Shown here one piece after another: positions 33,256-45,763 of a DNA stretch of 64,000 nucleotides (positions within the stretch are counted from its first letter, which is position 1; every line of letters begins with the position of its first letter). Origin of the DNA: Pratylenchus scribneri (lineage: Eukaryota; Nematoda; Chromadorea; Rhabditida; Pratylenchidae); NCBI GenBank assembly GCA_030063045.1, contig JAQSEB010000004.1, positions 3,224,001-3,288,000 of the forward strand, written 5' to 3'. The notes under the pieces are model-generated. The model ran no database searches. It had not been told where the DNA came from and was given only the letters and a program-made list of their open reading frames with translations. Made by a program: the position numbers and the translations under genes.

Positions 33256-34328
33256 TTCAGGTACTGGAATGGAGGTAGATGTTGAAATATCTCATTCAAA
33301 ATAACGAATCCCAGAGGGAATTTTATTAGAGGGAATTAAGCCAAAAAAATGGACATAAATATGGCACAAAAGTGTGTGAATGAATGATATCAATTAATTT
33401 ACATAAATTATTCATTTGCAAATAAAAAATGCAACAGAATATGTAAATACTTATTGCACAGCTGAAAATGAGACGGAGAATTTTAGCATAGATCCTTTGG
33501 GGATTTTTTGGGATGGGCCAAAAAGTGGAAAGAAGAAGATGGCCAAAAAGGGGAGTATGCCTTCTGCCCCCAAAAAAATATAATTGGCCAAAATAATTCA
33601 ATGTGTGTGCCCTCCTAAAGCACACACATTTTTGCATGCATCAGCTGCCCTTCTCAACATTATTTTATTGACCGTGTCGAGGCCGAATAAGAAGGAGGAG
33701 AGGAAGTAAAGGGGAAAATGGGAAAAATTGGTTATGGGAACGGCTGTCGGGATTGGATTTTTGTTTTGTTTTTGTGGCCACCCAATTTTCACACACACGT
33801 TTTTTACGGGGCGTCTGCCCTTCTCCGGCTGGCGCTAATGCCAGGGTCAATTTGTGCCGATTTTGTTTGGATTGAAAGGGGATTTGCCGAAATGGATTGC
33901 GCATATCCGGTTCTGTTCTGCGTTGCACCATCAAAGGCGGCAAGAAAAAAAGGACAATGCCTAATAATCTTCATTACAAAATGACAACAATTAACGAGGG
34001 AGGGAACAAATGTAGGGGGCGAAAAGGATGATTTTGCTTTGTGCGGTGCTTAATTGAGCTTGGCCATCGAATTTTACACGGCTTGGCCATATAGCTTGTT
34101 CTACTCTTTAAAGTGCCATACTCTTCGTTCCCAGCCGTTCTTCCCATTCAGCTTTCGGCGGCGTTTTTACCTGTTCGGGTTTTGTGTGTGCCGCGCGCCC
34201 TTTTGTGCCCATTTCTACCTGCCAATTCCAATATTTATTCCCCCATTTCCCCCACTCAACTATTTTCACAATAATTTTTCTACCGGAACCTTCCCTCTTT
34301 CCTCCCTTCCATCATTTTAATGCTAATA

Positions 34329-34382
34329 TGGCCTCAAAGCCAACATTTTCGCCTCCTCATATCGACCCCAAGGTACCCAGGT
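34329..34382 (+). CDS. Candidate first coding exon of an untraced gene
   Basis: An ATG after a pyrimidine-rich leader opens 18 codons (MASKPTFSPPHIDPKVPR) and ends at a good AG|GTAAAA donor. I could not find a convincing downstream exon before the leftward rescue-factor gene at 34912. It may be a chance exon or the start of a gene whose remainder is not recognisable. Confidence 0.25.
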
Positions 34383-34911
34383 AAAATAATAATCACGCGC
34401 ACATTTGAATGGAATGAATGAAATGGAGATAGGGCCATGGCCATAAAGACAAAAGAAAGGGGGAAATGGACGGGAATTTTTGCTTGGCAACGGCAACCGC
34501 GCGAAACATGCAGCAGTAAAAGGAAAATTGGCGCCCCATTCCGTAATGAAATTTGGGGGAAATTTGATGGATGTATCGGGGGTGAATATTGAGGAAAATG
34601 GGTGAAATTGGCACAAAACAATTTGTGGCATATTTGATGGTCATGGACACATTTTTTGAACCCTATAAAAAGGAGCAAAAATATGGTTTTTATGTGTGCG
34701 TGGATTGGCCTAGCCGCCCACTCCTTGCCAATTTTTTGTGCCAAATTTGATTTTGCCACACAAAAATGGAAAAAGGGTTACATAGAAATTGGCAACATTT
34801 GTGGTTGCCGAAAATGGACAATTCATAAAATATTTTTTTTTTGGAAATTATTGGAATTTAAAATTCAATTAAAAAATGAATAAATCAAATCAAATAAAAT
34901 TAATAAATTCA

Positions 34912-35781
34912 TCAATCATTATCTTTTTCCAATTCTTGATTTGGCATTGGAATTGTTTTCTTCAGTAGTTCCTTGCCGTCTGCCCTACATTCTGACAATT
35001 TTGCCATCCTTTTCTTCTTGTGACGTCGAGCCCGTTCAGCAAATTGTTTTTCCAACCGTTTTAATTGAATTTTATATGAATTTTCACCGTTCAAATGGTA
35101 ATCAACGGTCAACTAAAAGATGGAATGAAATGGAATTAATTCAAAGAATTCAGCGAATTGTAAATAATTTGGGCTGTTTTTAAATAAAATAGTATAATTT
35201 TTTAAAAAAAAAAAGTAAATTTTCATGAGTCGATTTTGATAAAGTATGCTAGATCAACATTATTTTATTTTAAACATTGTTTTTTAAAATTTTATTTCAA
35301 GGGCTCAAAGAGGTTAAATTAATTTCCAAAATTGTAATTTTTGCAAAAATTCACCAGAAAAAAATTCATTTCATTTTGATTAAAATTAAAAATAATGCTA
35401 GATACTATTACTTTGAGTCTTTCACGTGCAATTTCAATATTTTCGTGCAGATTTCTTGAATCATGAACCTGGAAGAATTGTATCAAAATTATTGAATATT
35501 TTCAATAAATTAACTTTGACAAAACAATTTGTTGGAATATGTTTGAGTAAAACGGCATTTCCAGCCGAATTTACATTAGAACCACCCGGGCCCCATCCAC
35601 GAATGTGCTGTTCTTCACAATCTTGAGGCCGAATTTCGGGAAATTTATAATTTTTTAATAGCTGCTTTTTTGCATAAGAAAATCTAGTCGACGAATTTCG
35701 AATTTGTTGAAGCATTTGGGGCAAAAATAATTGTCTATTCATTAATTCTAAAATTTCGAATTTTATATTCCTAATTTCCAT
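34912..35781 (-). CDS. C12orf65/MTRFR-like mitochondrial peptide release/rescue factor, GGQ altered to GGS
   Basis: Exons 35515-35781, 35412-35468 and 34912-35112 give 174 residues, close to the family length. The core reads RGWGPGGSNVNSAG followed by NAVLLKHIP, matching the C12orf65 GGQ domain (GHGPGGQ...VVLKHIP). A helical segment (VHDSRNLHENIEIARERLK) and a strongly basic C-terminal tail (RARRHKKKRMAK) follow, as expected for ribosome binding. Family members act in mitochondria to free stalled peptidyl-tRNA. The catalytic Gln is encoded as TCT (Ser), so hydrolysis by the classic mechanism should be lost or changed. The N-terminus is basic with few acids, compatible with mitochondrial import. 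The reading frame is intact, so this is not obvious decay. Confidence 0.88.
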
Positions 35782-35944
35782 CCTATGTATTTATTCTTTC
35801 TAATTTCACATTTTATTAAAATAAAAGCAACAAGAATAAAATAAATTATTATAATTGAGCAAAATGTGACTCAATATCAATAATTAATAATTATAAAAAG
35901 AATAAATTTAAACATAAAAAAGACTGAATTTATATTTTATATAA

Positions 35945-36100
35945 ATTTTTTCGTGTCGAAAATATTATATTTTTATGGCCATATAACTTGGCCAAATCAG
36001 ACTTCTTTAAGAATCCCTTCGAATGGTATATGGTTTATTAATTTTGGGCAAACCATTAAACCGTTATAAACTTTTCGACATTTTCAATGTTTTTTTTACA
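35945..36100. repeat. Fragment of foldback/family-B repeat
   Basis: It contains 'tttcgtgtcgaaaatattat' and 'ggccatataacttggccaaa' shared with the 1094-1354 element, then 'accattaaaccgtt' as in family B. It lies in the 480-bp spacer between the transporter stop and the rescue-factor start. Confidence 0.6.
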
Positions 36101-36261
36101 TTTTTAATATTTCCCATAAAATAAGCCATTTTTCTTTGTCATATACCGCCATAATAAACTGCATCAAAATTAAAATTAAATTTAATATTAATGGTTGTTA
36201 AAAAACGATAAAAATGAGCAATTTTCAAGGAATGTTTAAATTAATTTTAATAATCGCAATA

Positions 36262-39200
36262 TCATTTCTGTTTATTTCCCTTCTCTTCGCCTTCTTCATC
36301 AAATGTATTTGCACTGGCATTGAATGCTTCATTCACTTGGCCTTTTTTTGTTGATCCATCCAATTCCTCATTGCTTGCAAACATTTGAACGGATTTTCGA
36401 CCCTTCATCCTGCTGGTCCATTCTTCCTCTGGCACCGTGGATTTTTGTTGTTTTTCATTTCCTTCATCCTCTTCTCCGGTGTAATTGTTGTATTCATAGT
36501 AGAAAATGGCCAAAAGGGCGAGCAATATTGTGACCAAGAACATGTCGACTGCATAGAACACAAATTCTTTGGCCAAATCCGAGAATTGGAAAATGGCAAC
36601 CACAACTGGAAAAAGAAAGTTAAGATTTAAAATATGAATTATAGGTATAGGAATGGAAAATGTATAAAATTAAGAACTTGAAGTCTATTATAGCAGAAAA
36701 AGACAACTGAAAGGTGGATAGAAGTGCTTGAATGCCCGCATTTTTTTGGGCCATAAATCAACAAGTCAGTAACCGATCTGGAAAGGCGATATACGTACAA
36801 TTCAAATGTCTTAAATGTATTCTAAAAAGTGGCAACAAAAAATTATAAAATTCACCTATTAAAAAAAAGTAAAATGTCTTTGAGTGTAATGAACCCGAGT
36901 GTTCAAAGGAAAAAAGTATATTTTGAAAATTATTTGAAATTTCAAAAAATTTAGTTATGCCACTTTTTAGAAGACATTTAGAGCTTTCGAAAGACATATC
37001 GCCTTCCTAAATTGGTTGCTTCCTTGTTGAGTTAAGACCAAAAGAATGACCTTAGGCTACTGTAGGTAAGATATTGTAGTCAAAAGTCATTTTCGCACCT
37101 AATTACGAATTCATTTATTTCTTTATCAATCTAACCAATTATGATGGCATCGCCAGTGGCCGTAGTCAACAGCCAAAGTGCTTGGACCACCGATTTCATA
37201 GAGGGTGCCGCTTGGGAATATGCAAATTCGTAGCCGGTGATTGAGAAGAGAATTTCGGCAGCCGTGATTATGGCAATTTGGGGGACTTGCCAAAGAATGG
37301 AGACGCCATTGTCTGGCACAACATGGAATAGGTGCTGTTTTAACTGGGGGGAAAACAAATCATTTAATTCGTAATTTTCTATTTTTTTTCTTCCGGTCGA
37401 AACAAGAAGTTTCACTATTTGAGTCATTCTTTTGGCAATAACTCATCAAGAGAAAACAGCTATTTCTGGAAGGCAATATGCTATTTGAAAGCCCTAAATG
37501 TCCTTTAAGAAATGGCATTTCTAATTTTTAGAAAAATTTTAAAATACATATATTTTCCTCATTCGATCAGTAAATTGTATTTATTCAAACAAATATAACT
37601 TCTTTTAAGACTGAATTTATTTAAATTTAAAAAGCCAATTTTTAGAAGACATTTTGCGCTTTAAAATGGCCTATTTCTTTCCTAAATTGGTTGCTTCCTT
37701 ATTGAGCTATTGCCAAAAGAATATCCTAGTTTCTGAATCGGCAATGCATCACACTCACCGGCTTTTTCGCCAAACTTCCAGTCAATGCCAACATGTAAAC
37801 ACCGCCTTGAGTTTGAATGGAAAATTCAACGCCGGTCGACTCCCTTACATTCCCATTTCTCATTAAAAACAGTGCCCAACTGTGCAAAAAAAAATAAACA
37901 AATTTTATTATTAATTTGTCGAAAAACATTGAAATTGCAAAAAATTAAATGGTATTAAACGGTTTAAACCAATTTTGGTTTAATTGTTCAAAATTAAGTT
38001 TGAATTTGGTAAACCTAAGCCAAAATATTATGAAATGATGTGTTTTTAAGAGATTTATCGATACGGGTTTTATAAGGTTTATCTAGTATAAACCACTGAC
38101 AAATTCAGCTTTTTGGCAAATTAAATATTTTCCTTAAAAAATTTCCAACCAACAAAAAGAAAGCTTACTTTCCTTGCCGAACTGATTTGACCGCATAAAT
38201 GCTGCTGCCCCTTTTTGCTGATTTGCCCTCTGTATTATTCTGATATGGCTCAAAGGAAATCAAGTCTTCGCTGGCTTTCCAAAGGTAAAAATCTTCAGCC
38301 TTATTTGGATTACAGTAAGCATCAGCAGATTTGTTTGTTTCGCCCGGCTGCTTTCGGCAAAGTGCCAAATTTTCATCGTACCCGTCCAAATCGTCCAATG
38401 CCAATGTTATTCTGAGGAAGGAAATGATTTATGCTTTAGCCGAAAATATTTTGATTATTATTAATTATTATTATTAAGGTGCGGATATTTGGGTCGCAAT
38501 AATTAATTCTTTATTTTTTAAACAATTTTATTAATTATTTTTATGAATGAAAAAATAATAAAATATATTTTTAATTAATTCTTTATTTTTTAAGCAATTT
38601 TATTAATTATTTTTATGAATTAAAAAATAATAAAATATATTTTTAATTAATTCTTTATTTTTTAAACAATTTTATTGAAATGAATATTTTAAAAATGCCA
38701 TTATTTGTATTTTGGTTTAAATTTTTTTTCATTTTGATCAAACTATGTCAAAAATTATATCAATCTAAGCAGTTTGATTAGCTCTATTATTTTTTATAAA
38801 ATTTAATTGGTTAGAAAACCTAAATAAAAATGTTATAAACAATTCAATTGAAAGGAATATTCCAAAAAGTTCCAATTTTGTATTTGGTTTAAAACCTTTT
38901 TATTTTTGATTAAACCATGTAAAAATCATACCAATCTAAGCAGTTTGATTAACTCTATTATTTTTTATAAAATATAATTTGTTTTAAACCTAAATAAAAA
39001 TGTTATAAACAATTCAATTGAAAGGAATATTCCAAAAAGTTCCAATTTTGTATTTGGATTAAAACCTTTTTATTTTTGATTAAACCATGTAAAAATCATA
39101 CCAATCTAAGCAGTTTGATTAACTCTATTATTTTTAATAAAATTTAATTGGTTTTAAACCTATATAAAAATGTTATAAACAATTTAATTGAAAAGAATAT

Positions 39201-42200
39201 TCTTTCCAAAACATGGGTGCCATCTCCAAAACCCAAAAACTCGGCATCCGGGTCCAAAAACTCGGAAAAAACTCGGCAAAAATTTTCAAAAACTCGGCAA
39301 GGTAATCAAAAACTCGGCAAATGCCGAGTTTCCCCGGTATTATGGCACCCATGTTCCAAAATTAAGTTGCTTTCTTATTGAATTATGGCCAAAAGAATGG
39401 CTAAAGCACCCAATTGCATTGTTTTAGTGAATATGAATTTCCTTCCTAAATAAAACGTACCCAATATTGAATACTCCGGTGCCTTCCGTGGGTTTATCCG
39501 TTTTTGTGCGACCAAACACCACACCTTGGCCTCCAACCAACATCCAATATGTTTGGCCCGCGTCCAATTCATGTTTTGCTGTCCAATTCGTCGGGCATTT
39601 TATTGTTTCATTGCCTTCGAATGCAATTTTGAAATGTTGCTGCTTGGTGGCTGTCAATTCGAACATTTCCCTTTTTGATGTGTCCAAATTTGTTAGAATT
39701 TGTTTTGGCTTTAGGAATCGACATTGTTCTTCGTTGCCATTTTTCAATGCGCAAATTGTCATATTGCATCCAGTGGGGAATGCATTGATGGCGGACATGA
39801 AGGAATGCCCGGCGATTGGTGTGTCCGGCAAGGAATACTGTATTGGATGGGAAATACTTTAATTGCTAAAAAACACTGAAAATTCGGAAATATTTGTAGC
39901 AGTTCGATGAATTACATGTATGGTCGAAGATCTCGTCAAAATGCATCATTTGAACAAGTTTTGGTTTGGGTTTTACCAATTCTAATTTGGTTTTGAACCA
40001 TTAAACCAAAATTTGGTTTAAACCGTTTATTGCCCTTTAATTTTGACCCAAATCATAACAAATTATATACCATTCAATGCATCTTAACTAGCTCGATCTA
40101 ATTTTTGGTATATTGTTTAGAATATAGGATAAACCCTTAAACCTAACCTATTAGTAATTATTTTGCCCGGCAATTTTTAATGATTTTTATTAATATCTTT
40201 TTAAATTGGCCTAAAAACCAAAAAAAATATTGTTATTCACTCACATTCACTTCGAATTGGACGGCGGCAGAAACGACAAAGGCCAATGCGGCCAAAAGTC
40301 CACCAGCCACCATTTTTCGTAAAGGTCTTCAAATGTGCGGGAATATTGGTAAACAATTTGGCATAACAAACGTAATTTTGAAGCACTTAGCCACCAATGG
40401 ATAAATAATTGCTTGGAATATTGGAATGAACAAAAGAATGAGGACGGCATTCAATGTTTGCATTTGATCAGGCAACAGGAACCATTCGCCGCCCCAGGGC
40501 AATGGAACGCGGCAATCCATGTTGACCTGTGAAATGTTGTGCAATTTAGATTGGAATTGATCATGTTTATGGAACTTGTGTCCATTGCAATACCAATTTG
40601 GCTCAAATTAAAGCTTTTTTTTCTCGGATTTGGGTGAATTTTGGCAAATATTGGAGAATATTTAGTATTATAAAGCATTTCCGACTAATTTTGTCTTGTA
40701 GGGCCAACTTTTGTACATTGAATGACTTATTCCATAAAAGATTTGGTTCAGTTTTTGTGGAAATAGGGCTTCAAGAATAAATTAAATATTTTTCTACATA
40801 ATTTCCCATATTTTTGACAATGTTTTACTAATCATTCGAAGATTCTACGGATAAACATTTATTTAATTGGATATTAAATTCAATGAAAAACTTCAATTCT
40901 TTAAAGAAATGAAATCAAAACTGACGGATTGAATGAGCCATCGGGAGCCTTGTTGATCGTAAAGTGCCCAAAACATTGGTGCCGGCAAATACATGACCAA
41001 CAGACGAAGAAGGCCTTTGATGTCCGCAATGAATTGACGCTAAATTTTGGAATGAATGTCAATTTTAGGGTTGTCAAAAATGCCACCAACTTTATGGCAT
41101 GCCCGTGGATCACGTTTTTTCCTCTGTAATTCTTGGCAACTGACATCGGATGCACAAAAATGTGTGTCGAAATAGAAATCAAGCCAATGGGAATGTCCGG
41201 TGCGCACTTGGCTATGAAAACGATTGGAAATTGCCTTCTGTTAATGAATGAAATTTGTGAAAATTATATTTGAAATGGAAACTTGCCTTGGATGCCTTAT
41301 AGACTTCGCCGAAAATATTCTCTTTGGGAGGCAATTTTTTATACGAAAATGAGCCAGAAATGAAGATAACTGCGCAAAAATGTAATAATTAATTTATGTG
41401 AAGGGGAAAGGAATATTTAATAAAGGAAAAAGACACAATATTTAAATAAAAATGTCTAATAAAAAAGTGTCTATTAAATGATTCATGATAGGGCCGAAAC
41501 AGGAGGATTTAGTAGTACCAGAAGCAATTTATTGGCCATAGTTTAACCAAGGAAGTAAACAATTAAGGAAGGCATATAAAAGCCCTAAATATCCCACAAA
41601 AAAATGGTTTTCATAATTTTTTGAAAATTTAAAACATTTTGTAAGTGGCTTCCGAAAATTCGGGCTTATAACACTTAAAGATATTATTAAATTTGATGGC
41701 CACTTTTTAGAGGACATTTAGAGCTTTCGAATGGCATATTCTATTCACGAATTGGTTGCTTCCTTCTAGAGCTATGGTCAAAAGAATGACCCAATATACT
41801 GTATTGAATATTGAATAGAGATCTGCGAGGCATTGATGGGTCAAAAAAAGTGAATTAGTCCTGAGGGTTTGATCAACATTTATTGTGAATTTTTCCATTT
41901 TTAATACCGCAAACACAATTTTTTAAATAAATGAAATAATAAAAAAAATTAACGTGTGGCAACAATCATCAAAGCAGCCGGAATGCCGAATGCCATTGGA
42001 TAGCAACTGTCTTGGCCCATACATGGAGTGGCTTAATAAAATGTGGAATAAAATGGAAATATGGCCCCAATTTTTGGGATTACCCCGAAACATTGGCGAA
42101 ATGAATGTGCTGATCATGGAGCCGGCATTGATGGCAAAATAGAAGGCGGAGAAGAAAATGGACAACACTAATTGATGAAAATTAGATGGTAAAACTCTTT

Positions 42201-43935
42201 TAATTTTGGTTCAAACTTTTCTCCTGATGCGGTTCAAATTGATCGCCGCCAAATGAACAAACACAGGGCTTAATGCCACCTGTGCCGAATCCGATGATGA
42301 TCAAGCCGAGGATGTCCACCCAAGGATGGAATGAGGAATTCCAATCTTGGGTGGAGGCCAATGCCAACAAAATTTGGCCAATTGTGTAGAGGATGGAGAC
42401 GAAGAACACGGTCCTAGGGGAGGAAATTTTTGGGTAATTTGGAAATGGCAGTGGAAGTTTAATTTGGCATTGGTTATTTTTTGCAATTTTGGCGACTAAT
42501 TTATTTTGTTTTCGCTAATTCCTCTAAAAATTGCGTTAATTTCCTATCCTTTTGTATGCTTTTTTTTAATATAAATGGCATTGACACTATTTTTGCCCCC
42601 AGAAAAATCAAATTTAATTGCCTATTTTAACATTTATACTGTAATAAAAATATTGGCTTAGAGTTGAACATTCGTTTTCGATTTTAGAAAATCGATGAAA
42701 TTTCAAACCGAAATTGGGAAATTTCGCTCAAAATAACCCAAAATAGGAGAAACCGAAAAACTGAAATTTTTTCAAATACCGAATACCAGCTTTTCAAACC
42801 AGCGTTTAAAAAAATGCCCAACTTTAATTGGCACATCCCTTTATGGAATTTAAAGTATATTACATCTACTGTTTACTTTGACAAGACAATTTTTGGCACC
42901 TACAATTTCTTTATTATCATTCATTTTAAATGCCTCAAAATATTTGCCTTAAATGTTTTTTTCTCTTTGCTAAAAATGGCAAATTGCCCTTCGAAAAATC
43001 ACCCTAAATTGCCAATATTCCTTTTCACTTTTAATGAAAATGGTATTTGATATTGAAAAAATGGCAAACCCTTTTTGTGATTGAACCCAAACATTACTTG
43101 AATTTGCCAATGTATCCATCGGCGAGGATGCATCCAAGCAGTGGAGTCAAATAACAAAGGACGGTGAATCCATTGAAATACATTGTTGCCTTTGCGCTGC
43201 TATATTTCAGCACATTCATAAAGTACAGGGTCAACACTGTTCGCATTCCATAGTAGCTGAATCGTTCACAGAATTCATTGCTAACAATGCCTAAAAATTC
43301 AATTATTTATTTATTTTTTTCCCCGTGAAACATGTAAGGGAATCAATGTATCTTGGCCATTTTTGGCCATAATTCAACGAGATAATAACCAATTTGGGGA
43401 GGCTATATGCCATTTGATAACCCAAATTATCCTTAAGTGGCAATAAAAATTTTTATAAAATTCATCTCATAGAAATAATTACATATTTTTGAGTAAAATA
43501 GACCCTAATCCTTAGAGAAAAAGCCATTTATTTTACAAATTATTTTAAATTTTTGAATATTAGTAAAGCCACTTTTTAGAAGACATTTAGGGCCTTCAAA
43601 TGGCATATTGCCTTCCAAAATTGGCTGCTTCCTTGTAGAGCTATGACCAAAATAATGAGCCCAGGGTATTTATGACCCAACTAACAAAGTGTTGTTTTCG
43701 GCCAAGCTCGAATCATTTCGCCCCAACTTTCGGCCATTTTCAGTTTTGTTGCATCTTTTTGGCCATTTTCGGTCTCACAATCTTCCCTCCAAATTTCATC
43801 AGTTGCCAAATTTCGAGCTTTGATTGGCGCCGATGGATCCAACAAAATGCCAGTTTGGCTGGATGAGGAGGAGGAGGAGGATGTAGGTTGATCATCGGCC
43901 GACGGATTACCGCTCCAAGGATTTGCGGATGGCAT
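36262..43935 (-). CDS. pept-1: Proton-coupled oligopeptide transporter (SLC15/POT, PEPT-1 type)
   Basis: At least twelve exons. The first (43686-43935) encodes a Ser-rich cytosolic N-terminus ending SWGEMIRAWPKTTL. Next are 43098-43290 (SNEFCERFSYYGMRTVLTLY, a POT signature), about 42232-42411 (GFGTGGIKPCVCSFGGDQF), about 42070-42159 (NAGSMISTFISPMFR) and the downstream TM segments with PMFWALYDQQGSRWLIQ and LLPDQMQTLNAVLILLFIP. A large Cys- and Asn-glycosylated extracellular domain follows (39480-39850, 38170-38410, 37760-37890), then the last TM helices (ITAAEILFSITGYEFAYSQA; 36262-36605) and an acidic tail. POT carriers import di/tripeptides with protons at the intestinal apical membrane. 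Intron 41238-41286 has a GC donor. Introns carry many repeats, making the gene 7.7 kb. Confidence 0.95.
36745..37045. mobile_element. Family-A palindromic MITE in transporter intron
   Basis: Arms 'ggaaaggcgatatacgtaca' and 'gacatatcgccttcctaaat', inside the intron between the last two coding exons. Confidence 0.8.
37425..37725. mobile_element. Family-A palindromic MITE in transporter intron
   Basis: Left end 'tcattcttttggcaataact'; right end 'gagctattgccaaaagaata', giving clear terminal inverted repeats. Confidence 0.85.
37925..38115. repeat. Family-B repeat in transporter intron
   Basis: The stretch contains 'taaacggtttaaaccaattt' and 'gatttatcgatacggg', related to the copies at 29960 and 39870 but in the opposite orientation. 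Confidence 0.6.
38501..38680. repeat. 72-bp tandem repeat, about 2.5 copies
   Basis: The phrase 'aattaattctttatttttta' starts at 38501, 38573 and 38645, a 72-bp period, in the same transporter intron. Confidence 0.9.
38690..39200. repeat. 170-bp tandem repeat, three copies
   Basis: Near-identical units begin at 38821, 38991 and 39161 ('aaaatgttataaacaattca'), exactly 170 bp apart, preceded by a more diverged partial unit from about 38700. A phrase shared with family B (aaccatg...aaaatcatacc) suggests the unit derives from that repeat. Confidence 0.9.
39222..39345. repeat. Short CTCGGCA-rich repeat cluster
   Basis: 'aaaactcggca' and close variants recur about six times within 120 bp, and part of the right arm of a family-A MITE follows (39350-39405). 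Intronic, non-coding. Confidence 0.7.
39870..40150. repeat. Family-B repeat in transporter intron
   Basis: It shares with the 29960 copy 'ttttggtttgggtttta', 'accattaaaccaaaat', 'ttaaaccgttta' and 'gaatataggataaa' in the same order. Confidence 0.8.
41530..41795. mobile_element. Family-A palindromic MITE in transporter intron
   Basis: Arms 'ggccatagtttaaccaagga' and 'gcttccttctagagctatgg', with the inner 'gccactttttagaggacatt' block. Confidence 0.8.
43360..43660. mobile_element. Family-A palindromic MITE in transporter intron 1
   Basis: Arms 'ggccataattcaacgagata' and 'gcttccttgtagagctatga', with 'gccactttttagaagacatt' inside. Confidence 0.85.
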
Positions 43936-45002
43936 TTTTCTTTGACAATCGAAAAATAAGAATATTTTTAAAAGGATAAACTAATTGGCTAATGGCATTG
44001 GTTAAAATGGTCAATGACAAAAAGTGGCAAAAATAGACAATGGGCCAAGGAAGGGAAATTGAGCCAAAAAATATAGGCAAATTCCCTGTGATATTGGATT
44101 TGATGGCTAATGGGGGGAAGCTCCTGGCTGAAAAGATTTACGATTGTCCATCTAATTTCAGTTTTCTCTCCTAATAAAAAGGGACAAACAATATGCAGAA
44201 AAATTTGATGGCATTTTAGCGAATTTTAATTTGGGGATCAATTTATAGATTCAATAAAATCTGGGATTTGGCCTTGGAACGGATTAGGCCTTGGGCTGGC
44301 TAACAAGTAATTTTCTCGAATATCTCACAGCTGAAAATGTCCACATTAACCTTTATATAAATTGAATGTTGCTAGAGGCCAATTTGTATTTGCTCCAATT
44401 TTTGACATAAAATAAAGGTCAAAGTTTTGTATTGCTTTTTGACACGCAAAATAAATTGTATTATTTTCTCTACAAATAATATAAATGTATTTGGTTGGCT
44501 TATTGTCCCCTCCTTTCATAGGACAATAATGATTGTCGTCGATTGTAAATGTTTGCTTGGCCAAATACAAAGTAGAAAATTCATTCATTCATTCATTTAT
44601 TTGCCTCATTCATCAGCCAATTTACCATTCACGCCTCCTTCCCTCTAATTCTTTCAATTTGCTTTAAGGCTTATCACCAGCCTCACCCTTCAAATTTCAC
44701 ATTTTTAGTACACACCTCCAAAAAGCATACATATATCCGGTTCCGTTCTTTCGTCTGAAAAATAATTCATTTTATCAAAAAATTTTCTATTTTTTTAATT
44801 CCGGAATTCAATCAAATTATATCATTTTTGGTCCGTTATTTTTATTTAAATTTTTCATTTTAAGCTGGAAATAATGGAGGGAAAAAAAGTAGGCAAAGTG
44901 AATCAGGTAGGGGATAACATGAATCAAAAGAATAGATTTCCTACATCTACCAATAAAAATTGGGATATTCAATAAAAAAGTGGATGATGGAAATTTGCTT
45001 AC
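43936..45002. other. Upstream region of transporter, no gene
   Basis: Spacer expected to hold the transporter promoter. The open frames at 44346-44588 (minus) and 44427-44648 (plus) overlap each other and match nothing known. Confidence 0.5.
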
Positions 45003-45290
45003 CGAAAAGTTTTAATCTAACTTCTTTCCGGTTGTTCCGGAAAGTTTTAATCTAACTCCTTTCGGGTTGTTCCGGAAAGTTTTAATCTAAGTTCTTTCCG
45101 GTTGTTCCGGAAAGTTTTAATCTAACTTCTTTCCGGTTGTTCCGGAAAGTTTTAATCTAACTTCTTTCCGGTTGTTCCGGAAAGTTTTAATCTAACTCCT
45201 TTCCGGTTGTTCCGGAAAGTTTTAATCTCCGGAAAATTTTAATCTAATTACTTTCCGGTTGTTCCGGTAAGTTTTAATCCAACTTCTTGT
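45003..45290 (-). repeat. 35-bp satellite array, array 2 (inverted relative to array 1)
   Basis: About eight units of 35 bp carrying 'tctaacttctttccggttgt' and 'tccggaaagttttaa', the exact reverse complement of the unit at 9960-10475. It ends about 270 bp before the retrotransposon. Confidence 0.95.
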
Positions 45291-45565
45291 TCTTTATATT
45301 TTCTATTTACTGCTTGAAATTAAAATACTATAGGGAAAATGGATTGAAGTGGAAAATCAATCAAATTAATCATCCATAAATATACAGGGAAAAAGCCATG
45401 GATCAGATTCAGCTGTCAGAACCAATGTAATAAATTGATTAATTGACATAATTTTAAATTGATATTTGGCATTTATTCCCCTTTTTGGATCCATTGACTC
45501 TCCCTTTTCATGTCATCAATTTTTCCAATTACATCATCCCAATTCAATTCAGTATTGTTAATTTT

Positions 45566-45675
45566 AATTTATCATAAATTGAAGTTGTTAATTTAATTTT
45601 GGAAAATAAATAAATTGACTTTAAATAAATTGAATTTAATTTATTTCTTTGCACATCCGCTGCGCACGTTGTATT
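45566..45675 (+). repeat. Left terminal direct repeat (LTR), 110 bp
   Basis: Identical base for base to 51898-52007 by eye. It starts 'aatttatcataaattgaag' and ends 'gctgcgcacgttgtatt'. Confidence 0.9.
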
Positions 45676-45694
45676 TGGTAGCACCGAATCAAGG
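45676..45694 (+). other. Putative tRNA primer-binding site
   Basis: TGGTAGCACCGAATCAAGG abuts the left LTR. Its complement ends in CCA and resembles the T-arm and 3' end of a tRNA, as expected for minus-strand priming. The tRNA was not identified. Confidence 0.6.
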
Positions 45695-45763
45695 CCTCCC
45701 TCAATTTTGCTGTTTTTTTTCTTCAATAGAGTAAAGCTCTATTCAATCTTCAAAATATTTGCC

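Larger units (their letters stand above)
29322..34328. other. Gene-poor, repeat-rich region
   Basis: Upstream of Galpha there is 5 kb without a gene I can support. Frames at 30457-30747, 31653-31886, 32227-32433 and 33718-33984 match nothing known and lack consistent coding context. The region holds a family-B repeat (29960-30300) and three family-A MITEs. The part from about 33540 onward is GC-richer with long pyrimidine-rich tracts, consistent with a promoter/5' UTR for an exon starting at 34329. Confidence 0.5.

Noticed and set aside
33665..33984. Overlapping 92- and 88-codon frames on both strands
   Set aside because: Mutual antisense frames in a GC-richer leader-like region; neither shows a domain.
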